Of a stretch of 64,000 nt of DNA, positions 22,392 to 32,188 are shown in pieces. Made by a program: the position numbers and the translations under genes. Within the stretch, counting starts at the first letter, position 1. Each line of letters begins with the position of its first letter. The stretch spans positions 25,783,354-25,847,353 of the forward strand of contig OZ234494.1 of assembly GCA_965153455.1 (NCBI GenBank). The letters run 5' to 3'. The notes under the pieces are model-generated. The model did not search any database and was not told the origin of the DNA. It saw only the letters and a program-made list of their open reading frames with translations. The DNA is from Sphagnum compactum. Lineage: Eukaryota; Bryophyta; Sphagnopsida; Sphagnales.

Positions 22392-23249
22392 AAGTAGGGG
22401 TTTGTGAATTCCACCAAATGTTCTCCTTGATTTTGAGCATTTCCCCCATTTCTAAGTTTTTTGTGCACAACACTTTTTCTTCCATTCTTTATTATGGACA
22501 TGCAAATGTTAATGATGGCATTTTTGTCTTCAATGTTCTGACAGCTTTTGATGGATTTTGCATGAGCTTTGGCTCCTCATATGTAACATATTCCAACCTT
22601 ATCATGAAGTCCTAGTTCAAAACCATGAATTCAGTTTAGAGTGCAATCCTACAAAGTTCAATTTGCTGCAACAAACACAATTCGATTATGCTATAGTATT
22701 AGGTTAGAAAGCAAACAAGTTTGAGGTGAAAGGAAAATCTGTTCAAAGTCTTGTTCCGGATTGCTGTACAAGATACTTTTGTGCATGGGAACAACAAGAA
22801 ACTGGAATATTTTAGTTCTTCTCTACAGGGATGTTAATATGTAAGCTGTATAGGTATATATGTTATCTAGTGTGCAAAGAGTTTCTAGTAGAGATATATT
22901 GTTCCAGTGTATTGACATGAACTAATTTTGACAAGCCTAAATATCACTGGAATCAGGAGTTGCACAAATACTTAGTGTACTTCAAATAGGTATGGAGCTA
23001 ATGGTAGTAGCTGAGAGCATCATAGTAGTTCAATGTACAATGCAATACCCTCTCCTACCAACTTCAATATTGAACTTCTGCAACCACCATAGCCAAGCCC
23101 CCCCTCTTCCCCCCCCCCCCCCCCCCCCCCTCAAAACAAAACATCTTCAAAATTAGACAACATTCTGGAGAATACCAAAAACCCTTTCTGCTCTCACGGG
23201 ACGTTTCAAAGGTGGTCCCAAATGATTTATCATCACCAGACATCATCAC
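22392..23249. other. 3' UTRs of two convergent genes, with a 22-base C run
   Basis: The plastid-protein gene (+) and the oleosin gene (-) converge on this stretch, which should hold both 3' ends. An uninterrupted run of 22 C lies at 23109-23130. Read as oleosin transcript it would be a poly-G tract about 120-140 nt after the stop. No further gene is visible. Confidence 0.5.
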
Positions 23250-23905
23250 TTAAGCTGCAACACTGGTATCAGTCTTGGACTGCACGTATTCCTTAGCTTC
23301 AGATCCATACTCTCGGGCCTTCTCCTTGATTTGACTTGCAGTCTCACTAAGGCGCTGGCGTACCTCATCAACCTGCATTTGACGAAGACGAGCACAACAA
23401 TCTTAATATGGGAGCAATATCGTCACAAATCCGGGCACAAATCATGGGCAATAATCAATAGACCAATCAATCAAACCCGCCCTTTGTGAGCTCGTGATAT
23501 GCAAGAACAGACTTGGTGGTGTCGGCATGCAAACAACAGTATCATCACCTGATCAGCACCGTAGGGATGACGACCCTTGTAGTAATTGTACGCCCACGAG
23601 ATGACGGACAACACCGCCACGCCGAAGGTACCAGCTCCCAGCAACCCTCCGATGGTGAAGAAAGCCACAATCGCTAACGGAATCAGAATAGGGCTGAACA
23701 AGATGAGTATTGGAGTGGCCAAGAGCGCCGTAATGGTGGTTCCCGTCAACGCCAGCCCTCCCAACAGCAACAGAAGACCCCCAGCCAACAGCAGCGTCAC
23801 GAGTCCAAGTATCTGACGCGAGTTGGGCGCATTCTGCTGCGCCTGATAGTAAAGCTGGTGCGCACGATCCGTCAGCTGGTCTCTCTTGTGATCCATCGAA
23901 GACAT
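23250..23905 (-). CDS. Oleosin, 159 aa, two exons
   Basis: Oleosins coat seed or spore lipid droplets and stop them fusing. Exon 1 is 23549-23905 (119 codons, ATG at 23905) and exon 2 is 23250-23372 (40 codons plus TAA). The 176-bp intron is GT-AG with a phase-0 join (GADQ|VDEV). The long central hydrophobic stretch runs from about residue 32 to 103. The proline knot is complete: P65, S71, P72 and P76 in the PX5SPX3P arrangement (PILILFSPILIP). The N-terminal arm is short and polar. The C-terminal arm has an amphipathic helix (VRQRLSETASQIKEKAREYG) ending in KTDTSVAA. A second ATG at 23896 is possible. Many angiosperm oleosin genes lack introns, so the late intron is notable. If the intron is retained, the frame reads on about 25 codons into it and stops. 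Confidence 0.93.
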
Positions 23906-24572
23906 GATATAATAATATTCTCCAATTACAAACAAAAAATCAAATCCACTTCCAAATTGTTTTTAGCTGTCCTAATTCCAAAGAAATGCAATCCAAGGAA
24001 AATCTTGACCTTAAAACACGTTACTAAAAACAACAACAACTACTACTACTACAACACAAGGTCAGCAACACCGAAACTGTAATGACAAGGTTCCAGCGCC
24101 GGGCATGGAGTGCATGGCCCGATCAAGTAGTTCCAGCTTGAGCAACGGTGGAGCGAGCGGAGCGTGCGAGACGATAGCAGTGCGAAACGTGGGTAGCGCC
24201 GAATGGTCGAACCATGCATGCACACACGTATACGTTCTCGTGGCAGCGCGTGGAGGAGAACCGCTTTGTAATCTCCGCCCCATTGTTTTTTTTAAGGATT
24301 GTTTGGTGTCGTCAAAGTGGCGATAATCCAGAAAATAATTTAGCCATTCATATTACAAGTGAAAGGGAGAAAAATCAGAGTCCTTCTATATTCTTGGCTA
24401 CCTACTGGAACTGATCATAAAATTTGGCGATGTGGATTTTTTTTCAAAATTTGGCGAATTTGTGCTCATGAAAACTCCTTTGTATACATTGAAATCATAT
24501 TTTTCAGGTCGAAATTTGACGAAAATTCGCCAGTAAAAGACACACTGGTCAGAAGTTCTAGAAATTATGTTG
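23906..24572 (-). promoter_or_regulatory. Upstream region of the oleosin gene
   Basis: No competing gene is seen. The 23906-24300 part is GC-richer than its surroundings. It carries an ACT trinucleotide run near 24040-24052, ACGT cores near 23990 and 24227-24233, and the RY motif listed separately. No clear TATA box was found at a convincing distance. Confidence 0.4.
24213..24222. promoter_or_regulatory. RY element next to ACGT cores upstream of oleosin
   Basis: CATGCATG is a perfect RY palindrome, extended to CATGCATGCA, about 310 bp upstream of the oleosin ATG. It is followed within 15 bp by ACACGTATACGTT with two ACGT cores. RY elements bind B3-domain factors of the ABI3/LEC2/FUS3 group, and ACGT cores bind bZIP factors. 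This pairing is the standard control logic of seed oleosin genes. Function here is inferred from position. Confidence 0.55.
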
Positions 24573-24951
24573 TTAGAGCATCCCCATCACTGCTCAGTAT
24601 GTGGCCATGCACATTAAAATCAGATGAAGAAAAGTCAACATATGCTGGTCTGGCTCAAAAAAATGGTTTTTCTCCTGCATACTTGGTTAATTTGGCGAGG
24701 CTGGTAACAAGCGCGGCAAAACTATGCACCTGCTCCAGAAGAGTGTAATAAATATGACCTAACTGCTGATCCCTGTTTTTGATTGGCCAATCATAATGAT
24801 TGGTCCAGGTGGTTTGCTTTAGTAGTTCCCACCTAATTGCAATCCCTGTTCCAGTTTTATTGGTGGGGTTACAAAAAATAAAATAACTAAAGTTGGATGT
24901 GAGAGATATTTTTGCCGGGTCACATACTGAGCATGGGTGGGGATGCTCTTA
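24573..24951. mobile_element. 373-bp PIF/Harbinger-type MITE
   Basis: TTA at 24573-24575 is repeated at 24949-24951. The element between (24576-24948) has inverted ends about 30 bp long. The left is GAGCATCCCCATCACTGCTC followed by AGTATGTG. The right, reverse-complemented, is GAGCATCCCCACCCATGCTC followed by AGTATGTG. A 3-bp TTA duplication and GAGCATC-type ends are typical of PIF/Harbinger (Tourist-like) MITEs. It has no coding capacity. Confidence 0.75.
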
Positions 24952-25227
24952 CATGTACATGGTCATTGTGTTTATTCCAGGTCTACATCATCAGGTCTTT
25001 GAAAGTGCTGGAATTTCAGGAAATTCTTAATTTTTATTGCCTGAGTGAAAAAATAAAAAATGAAAAATTAACAAGAAGATGTTGAAATAGTAAACTATTA
25101 CTAAACCCTGTAAAACTTTATTTATAAACATATTGCAGATTCAAAAAATGTACCAAGGAATAAGAAAAAGAAAAGGGAGAATTGAAAGGATGTCACAATC
25201 TTTTCGTCTATGCTTGTAAGAGGTTGA

Positions 25228-28200
25228 TCATGGTGATGGGGGGTGTGTTTTGCAGGGGTGCAGTTGGGAAGTAGCTAGGCCTACCACAACCGCTTGATTT
25301 AAGATGGAAAATGTTTGCATCCTTTGCAATGTAAGTGAATTTTTTTGATAAAGAGAAGTAATCAAGATAGAAAGAGGAGGGTTTTTTACCATTTCAAGTT
25401 CCAAGTGGCATTGGCACAATTGTGTAAGAACACATCAATTTGTTTGTGTAGACATCCAAATACTTTAATTGTTAAAACGAGGAATTGATTAACATGGTGT
25501 TAATCGCAATAACTCTTTTCTTTGGCTTGAGTTGCATTGGGAGTAGCAAATCCATAAAGTTGCACAAAATCGGGGAAATAAATCCACTCATGATGGGTTG
25601 GCAATGACAATGTCAGCTAGGGTGCAAATTACATCTTTGGTGAACACAATGTCGATTCGTCAACGAGAGAAATTGAATATGATTAAAGGAAGTGTATGTA
25701 GTTGTTCTCATCCCACATGGAATCCAACATTTCATGCAATACTGACAAAAGTGTCATGAATTCCATCATGAGTTTTCATGTGCTCGTTGCCATGGGTGCA
25801 GTGTAAAAGGTAAATACCCATAGGGTCAATGGGATGTGTGCACACGCATCAAAAAGATATCGACAAGTGAAAGATGTGGTAGTTTAAACCACATTTAAAA
25901 TGTTGTGGAAAAAACTAAGGAAGATAATTGAAAGGCCAAGAAGATTCATCGAACTATAAGTTAGTTGCCCATCCCAAGGTTGGAACATGATAATATTCGA
26001 ACATGATGGGCCTCATATATCTTGTCAAGAAGCATGCTGGAGAGGGTATGATGGTGTAGATGATCCAAGATGGAATCCTAAAGTTGAACCATTTGTTGTT
26101 CGATGAGTTGTTCAAAACAAAGAAAACATGCACATGTCAGGGGCGGTAGAAGATCGCATGCTGCTTTGAAATGTTATTAGGAAAGGAAAGTGTAGTTGTT
26201 GACTCATGTTAAGGCTTCAAGAAGGAGGGGGTGTTGATCGATCATAAACTATATGATTGAAATTACAAGGGCCCAATTCCTTAAATAGGTTATCAAGGCA
26301 ATGGTGGCTATCCATATGAACCTGATGCCATCGAAAGTTATTAGGAAAAATGTTTGTTTATGAAATAGAGGTCTTTCTAAGCTATCAAGGACTTTAAAAA
26401 GACCTCTATCTCACAAACAAACTTTTTATGAAGGTGGAAGACGAAAGTGTGCATCGTAATAGATACGATGGTCGTTGCACTAAACAATGAGTGACAATTC
26501 TAAAGGCTACTTGAGCATCACCCATTTTAAGGGGAAAGTCAACATGCCAAACATCTTCTAGCATGACATCTTTAATGAAGGATAATGTGAATGATGAAAG
26601 GCCCAATGGAACTTTCAAGACTCTAATTCCTTTTAATGGGGTGTTAAACTAAAATGGGGTGTCAAATTTAGGTGACAAGCTAAAGGTTGGACATGTGCTA
26701 ACCATGCTACACATTTTTGAGGTTGGATAGAAAAACTTGTAATAGAAAGTTTGGTCTGGAAGTGTTCATATGCAAATGATACAATTGAAGGGGGCTTATG
26801 ATGTGAGTGTCATTTGCAATGGATGGAAATAGACAAGAGGGGAAATGGTTAACTATAGAACATAAAGCCCTAAAATGAGCTAAAACAAATAGTGCCTTTC
26901 CTAAGGGATCACCTTGACAAGTTCCCATGATAGATGGGATGACCATGACATCACTTTCACGGTTATGGTGATTATTAAATGAGGGAAATTCAAATGCATA
27001 AAATGCACGAATAAAGGGGATGAATTGTATGATGTCTTCACCTGCTGCAAAAAGTTTTTAAAATATGACCCCTTTTGACACCGAATTGAATGCATTTGCC
27101 ACATTTAGTTAAAGGACAACCTAGTCGAGATGAAGGTCCAAGGTGCACTTGATGTTGTAGATTATTCTTTCACATCCACCCTTGGTTGCAACTCTAAATT
27201 AGTGAAGGGAGAAATGTGTTGCAAAGGCATTGCACATTGAAAGCATAAAATTCGACTTGTGAATCGATACAATGTTTCCCCCATGGCAATATGGGACAAA
27301 CTCCACCTAAGGGTTTGGTCATGGCTAGGATGCGAGTTGTTCCAAGGACATGCAATTCAACATGGAATGTGACTTTGTGTGATATGTAAACAAAGTTGAA
27401 ACAATTATGGAAATCCATTTGCGAAATCTTTAGGGTGAAAGTAGTCCCAAAGGTGTTCAAAAACCATCCTAGAAGGGCCATTTGGAAGCAAATGTGGCAT
27501 GCTAACTTGAAGGAATCAAGTAAAAACTTGAGGTCTTAATTTGGTTTATAGTCTTTTAGGAAAAGCAAGAAGAAGCCACTTAATTCAAGATGTAAAACAA
27601 TGACAATTGAGGTGATGTTGGTGAATGTGGGTGTAAGAGAAAATGGTGCCACGATGCAAGTTACTCAAAAGTATTCCCTTAAACGTTTAAAAATTAAACT
27701 GCAAAAAAATTGTTTATGAGCTAAAAGATAATGTTGGGGAAGAGGCATTGAGTTTGGACTTGCTACCAAAGCTTGGGCTCGTAAGAAAAATTCCTTTTGC
27801 AAGTTTTCTTAGTTGTTTGCTAGAAAATGTTTAAATCATATCCACATTTTAACTTTCCCTATGCCCTATTACCTTGCCATGAGGGGGCAAAACAAAACAC
27901 CATTAGGTAACAAGAGGAACAAATGTTAAGCTATCACATCATAGGGGTCATGTGCCAACTTATCCAATGGGAAACGAAATGTCATTTATACATCATGTGG
28001 AAGAACAATAGGGATATGGTCGTATGGTTGAAGAAAACAAAAGCCTAAATGGAAGGACTTGGGGGCATTCAATGTCAAAACCCAAGCTTAGGCTAATGGA
28101 GGTGGGGTGGGAGCAAGTGAAGGTATTGAGCCGAAATGGTCACAAGGGTTTGGATTAAATGAATTGGATGTTTAACAAGAATCTTGGTGATTAATTAAGC

Positions 28201-28528
28201 TTCGAATGGTAAATTGACACCCATAGGTGGGGCAAGAAGCTTTAGGTGGAGGTCGTGGGTGTGTTGGGGAGATGGGGGTAGGTTGAGGGGTTTGATCTTG
28301 AACAACTATAGGGGCTGATAGAATGGAAGTGGGAAAAGGTCCTACATGTGCATTATCAAGGGGGTTTAGGAAAGTGTTCATTTGGGGCCCAACATTTGCA
28401 TGAAAGGCTAGGGTTGGTAAGGGGAAATAGTAGGTGGTGCGTGGTTTGTTAAAATAATAGGGGGAATTTGTGGGTTGTTTGTGGTTTGCATAGGAAATGG
28501 GGTGAAAACCAAGTTTGTGATGGTGCAT
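25228..28528 (-). pseudogene. Decayed non-LTR-type retroelement (reverse transcriptase) on the minus strand
   Basis: Read from 28528 downward, an N-terminal piece has a zinc-finger-like C-P-T-Y-G-C...H-Q-D-S-C motif (about 28172-28230). At 27050-27190 are GGCERI and, after stops, LNVANAFNSVSKGVIF, resembling RT motif A. At 26780-26960 is MGTCQGDPLGKALFVLAHFR, the RT QG-D-P-L motif, followed by SIANDTHIISP. This is the place of the catalytic A/F-x-D-D; here the first Asp of the pair reads Asn. Further down, VPLGLSSFTLSFIKDVMLEDV, HVDFPLKMGDAQVAFRIVTH and RPSYLLRC match the downstream part of the same protein. C-terminal fragments continue to about 25228. Many stops interrupt the frames. I recognise the family as a widespread non-seed-plant RT; its clade name is uncertain. 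The boundaries are approximate and no poly(A) tail was identified. Confidence 0.7.
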
Positions 28529-28599
28529 GAAAAGGCAAATGGGTGATGAGAACTATGAAATTCTATGAAACATGATAAATTAGGGGACATAGGACATTT

Positions 28600-29286
28600 G
28601 GTGCCCATGAGGAAGGAGGTTTACTAGGAACACAAACCCCATTAGTTGCAAACCGGCTATTGTTATAGGGTAATCCTAAATTTATAAAACCAACCACACA
28701 AAACTAAGCAGATCGAAAGGAAAAAATATTACAGTAATAACTTACCTCATGGTATGTCCACATTTAAAGATAAATAGTCCTAAAATTAAGTCATAGTTAG
28801 GAATTAAAAAAGTTAATTTGCATCCACATGTAAATGAGGAAATAATGGTACACATAACATAGATTGCAGCTAAAGACATCACCATTTATAATTTATCAGT
28901 TAATCTTAAGATGAAATGAAAAATACAAATATTTTTACCTAAACTCAATGATAACTTAGCAGTAAATGAATGGTGCCCAAAACAATCAGATAAGTTAATG
29001 GAAGCTTCAAATAATTGTAATATCATCCCTTCCCCCAAACTTGTCATCCCATGTTTCAAAACAATGTAACTACAATTAATGAAGTTGGTGATGAACAAAC
29101 AATTCACAAAATTAAAAAGCAAAAAACATAAGAAAACAAAATGCATAGGGAATTGTGTTGTGATCAATGAAAAATTTGAACATGATTTGAAAGTTTTTTC
29201 CAAACTATCTTTTTACATCGAAATTAGATCATGTTTTATTTTCATGCACATTTTATCATCAAGTTTCAATTAAATGTTTTTTTGGG
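28600..29286. other. AT-rich intergenic DNA
   Basis: No gene or bounded element is recognised. A 105-codon ORF at 28886-29203 (-) is Phe/Leu/Ile-rich, as expected by chance in AT-rich DNA. Confidence 0.4.
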
Positions 29287-29890
29287 TCAAATGTAGTGCC
29301 TTGAAAATTTTCTATTAATTTCTACTAATGGGTTGTTGGCATTTGTTGTGTTTTGTTTACACACCAAGTTCACAATTTTTATCACGCTTGTAATTGCTTT
29401 AACCATGCAAATTTGAATGTTGTTGATTATTTGGTCTTTATTTCTATAGTAGTTCAATTGCTTATCCAACATAGATTCTTGAGTGTTTGCATGTTTTTCC
29501 TCTAAGACAAAACTAGTTTCATGAATCATATCCATAAATTCCACTAACATTCGATTACCCTTTCGTGTTTTTTCAACCATACTACTTTTGTGCACAAATA
29601 GTAAGATGTGTTTTACACTATTGCTTTTAACATTTCAAGATCCTCCCCCTCTTATGCTTTGAGGTCATTTGTTCATCAAGTTTGATGTTTAGTAGGCTTT
29701 TGCACCATAGTGGTATGTAGAATTATCATTGGGGTTTGCCATGGGCTACCATTTAAAAGTTTTATAGAATCTTTAGCAAGATCTTTTGTCATTGGGGGCT
29801 ATTTTGGACTACCATTTAGAGGTTGTGTGACAGCTTCAACAAAAGTTCTTGAATGATGTATAGAAGGTATGTGATGAATTTAACTTCATA
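29287..29890 (-). pseudogene. Possible decayed gene fragment split by a CACTA-like insertion
   Basis: A 102-codon stretch (29287-29595) is polar and helix-rich (MVEKTRKGNRMLVEFMDMIH; KQLNYYRNKDQIINN), unlike chance AT-rich ORFs. Its style resembles the tail of Myb/trihelix-like proteins that accompany some transposons, but I cannot assign it. Between 29600 and 29890 the frame is broken. The CACTA-like element at 29891-31192 may have landed inside it. Confidence 0.25.
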
Positions 29891-31195
29891 CACTAGTAGA
29901 AACCCTGTTGTTTGTAACCATTTCTTGTGCGACTAAATGTCACCTATGACTACGAATGGTTACTTCTGTGACTATTTTTCAAATTTGGATGGATTTTGGT
30001 CTTCCTTTTAATTAGTTACGACTATGATCTATTTCATCTTTCCAATAGGTTGATTTTTCATGATTTTTTGTATTGTTTATAACATCGTATATACATTTAG
30101 TTACAAATGCAACCAAAATAATCACATTATACCAAGGGCATAAAGTATGTATGCTACTTAGTAGCTACATGTATAGACTATTTAATGGTGCATATGTTCC
30201 CATATGTATATACCTACCTACCTACCTACCTATTTATTATGTACATACCTACTTATTTAATTACTACATACCTACATACATATATACCAACATACCCACT
30301 AGCTACCTAATAGGTTATTTGATTATAAATAATTATTTAGAGGCTATCTAAGTAGGTACCTAGTAAGAACTTATGCTACTTAATAGGTAGGCTATGTAAT
30401 AGTATGCGCTAGAGAATAGTTGCAATTAGGCTACAACTATGCAACAAGGTTGCAACCAAAATTTTATCCCATATTGTTTGTCTTCCCTTTCAAGTTTACA
30501 AACTATATAAATAGGTTGGTTTGGTGTAATATGGGAGGAACTAATCACATAGGCTCCACCCAAAAGGCTAAATTTAAAATAAAATAGGATTTTGTTGTAC
30601 AAGTTTTAGACTTAAACGTACCTACCTACCTACCTACCTAGGTTAGACCTATGGTTAGGTGGCCTAGGCTTAGCTTAGGTGCCACGTGGCCTATTGCAAA
30701 TGGCATGGCCCAAAACTAAGCTAGGTACTTTAGGCACCTAGCTAGGCTAGGTGGTTTAACCTAGGCCTAACCTAGGTGCCACCTAGCCTATCATAAGTAG
30801 TCCAACCTTAAACTAACCCTAAATGATTATAGGGCAATCTTAAATTGCCACGTGGCACAATCTAGTTGTTTTAATTGAATGGTTGAAAAACAAATTGTTT
30901 AGCAAAATATTTTGAAAAATCCAAATGATGCCACTTGTCACATTTTTAGGCTACCATGTATGAACATATTGGTGTGCATTGTAGTCGCAAGTGTAGTTGC
31001 AAATGTAGTCGTAGGAACTCATCCCTGGATATGTATAAAATCTCCATACTTGTATTTTATGAAAGAATATTTCATCCATCATTTGCGACTAGTAGGCATT
31101 TGCAACTTGTTGTTTGCTACTATGTTGATTTTTAGTTGCAAGTGTTGCTTGCAATTAAAATTTAATTGCAAACAACATTTTTCCTACTAGTGATA
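29888..31195. mobile_element. CACTA-like non-autonomous element A, 1302 bp
   Basis: ATA at 29888-29890 is duplicated at 31193-31195. The element (29891-31192) begins CACTAGTAGAAA and ends TTTTCCTACTAGTG. The outer CACTAGTAG matches CTACTAGTG in inverted form. CACTA ends and a 3-bp duplication define the CACTA/En-Spm superfamily. TAGTCGCAA-like subterminal motifs appear on both sides (for example near 29933, 30023 and 30984-31013), as expected for transposase-binding repeats. The interior holds TACC tetranucleotide runs and no transposase ORF. It is similar in ends and motifs to the elements at 32045 and 44470. Confidence 0.78.
30211..30640. repeat. TACC tetranucleotide runs inside CACTA-like element A
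   Basis: Perfect TACC runs lie at 30211-30230 and at 30619-30640. Looser TAC/TAGG-rich DNA lies between and after them to about 30790 (many CTAGGT and CCTAGC words). The same kind of motif fills part of the 44470 element. Confidence 0.7.
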
Positions 31196-32041
31196 GGGTA
31201 ATGCTCTCAATTGTTTGGTTCTCACCAATGGGTGGTGGATCTTGTGATCCAAGTCCATGTTTCGTTTCTTCTCTCCTTTAACCCATTTTGATCATATGCA
31301 TTTTCTATGCTTAGACCTTCCATGTGTACATCTTCTAAATCCTTCATGAATCATTTGGGTGAAGCGGGTTGAAGAGTGGTCTATTGCCCATGAACTCCAA
31401 AATCACACTATAAATGTTATTGTTGAAAAGTTGATGCAAATGGAACATTGCCTTGTCCTAGAAGCTCATCAACCAATAGGTACTTGATATTGAACAATGG
31501 CCTACATACTAGGCCAACACTCATTTCAACATCACCATGCTATGGATTTAAAATGTTCCAAGGTAAAGAGAAAGGAAGTGGCCATAATTATTAAATTATC
31601 ATGTAATTCATTCTTGTGCTTTTTCTATCCATTGGTGATATTTCATAATAGGGATTGATTTTCAACTTCCAAAATATCATTTAATGACCTAAATTAGTAG
31701 ATTATAATTCAAAGGTAATTGATTTTGGTGGATTGTTGTCTTTTGTTTAAGTAAAAAGTCAAAGTAAATTCCAAGTAAAAATGGTTCCATCCACATGAAA
31801 TTCCATCCATCCCTTATTCCCAAAAAGAAATTCAAAACCCATCTGCACCATGATGTCACATAATCTAAAAATGGCATGAAAATCAATGAAGTTGTAACAA
31901 CATAAATGCAATTTAAAACTTAATTGGACATCTGGAATCATGGAAAGCTTATGTGACTTATTAAATTGCAACAACTTTATGGAAGATGCACCTCCCATTA
32001 GTTTGTCACATTTTGAATCAAAGCAAGGTAGACAAGAGAAC
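31196..32041. other. Unassigned DNA between two CACTA-like elements
   Basis: No gene is confirmed. A minus-strand ORF at 31759-32043 contains CDKLMGGASSIKLLQF and GWMEFHVDGTIFTW, slightly more protein-like than its surroundings. It could be a transposon remnant, but no family was recognised. Confidence 0.3.
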
Positions 32042-32188
32042 AAGCACTAGAAGAAAAACCCCCTTTTTTCGACTTGTCTTAGGCAACTAAAAGTGTATTT
32101 TACGACTATTTTTGATCAAAAATAGTCGCAAAATACACTTTTAGTCGCCTAAAACAAGTCGAAAAATGGGGTTTTTCTATTAGTGAAA
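32042..32188. mobile_element. CACTA-like foldback element B, 141 bp, near-perfect hairpin
   Basis: The element 32045-32185 starts CACTAGAAGAAAAACCCC and ends GGGGTTTTTCTATTAGTG. Its two halves are inverted copies over their whole ~70-bp length around a TTTTTGATCAAAAA centre, with only a few mismatches. The subterminal motif TAGTCGC is present. The flanks AAG and AAA are an imperfect 3-bp duplication. It is a deletion or foldback derivative of the same family as elements A and C. Confidence 0.75.
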
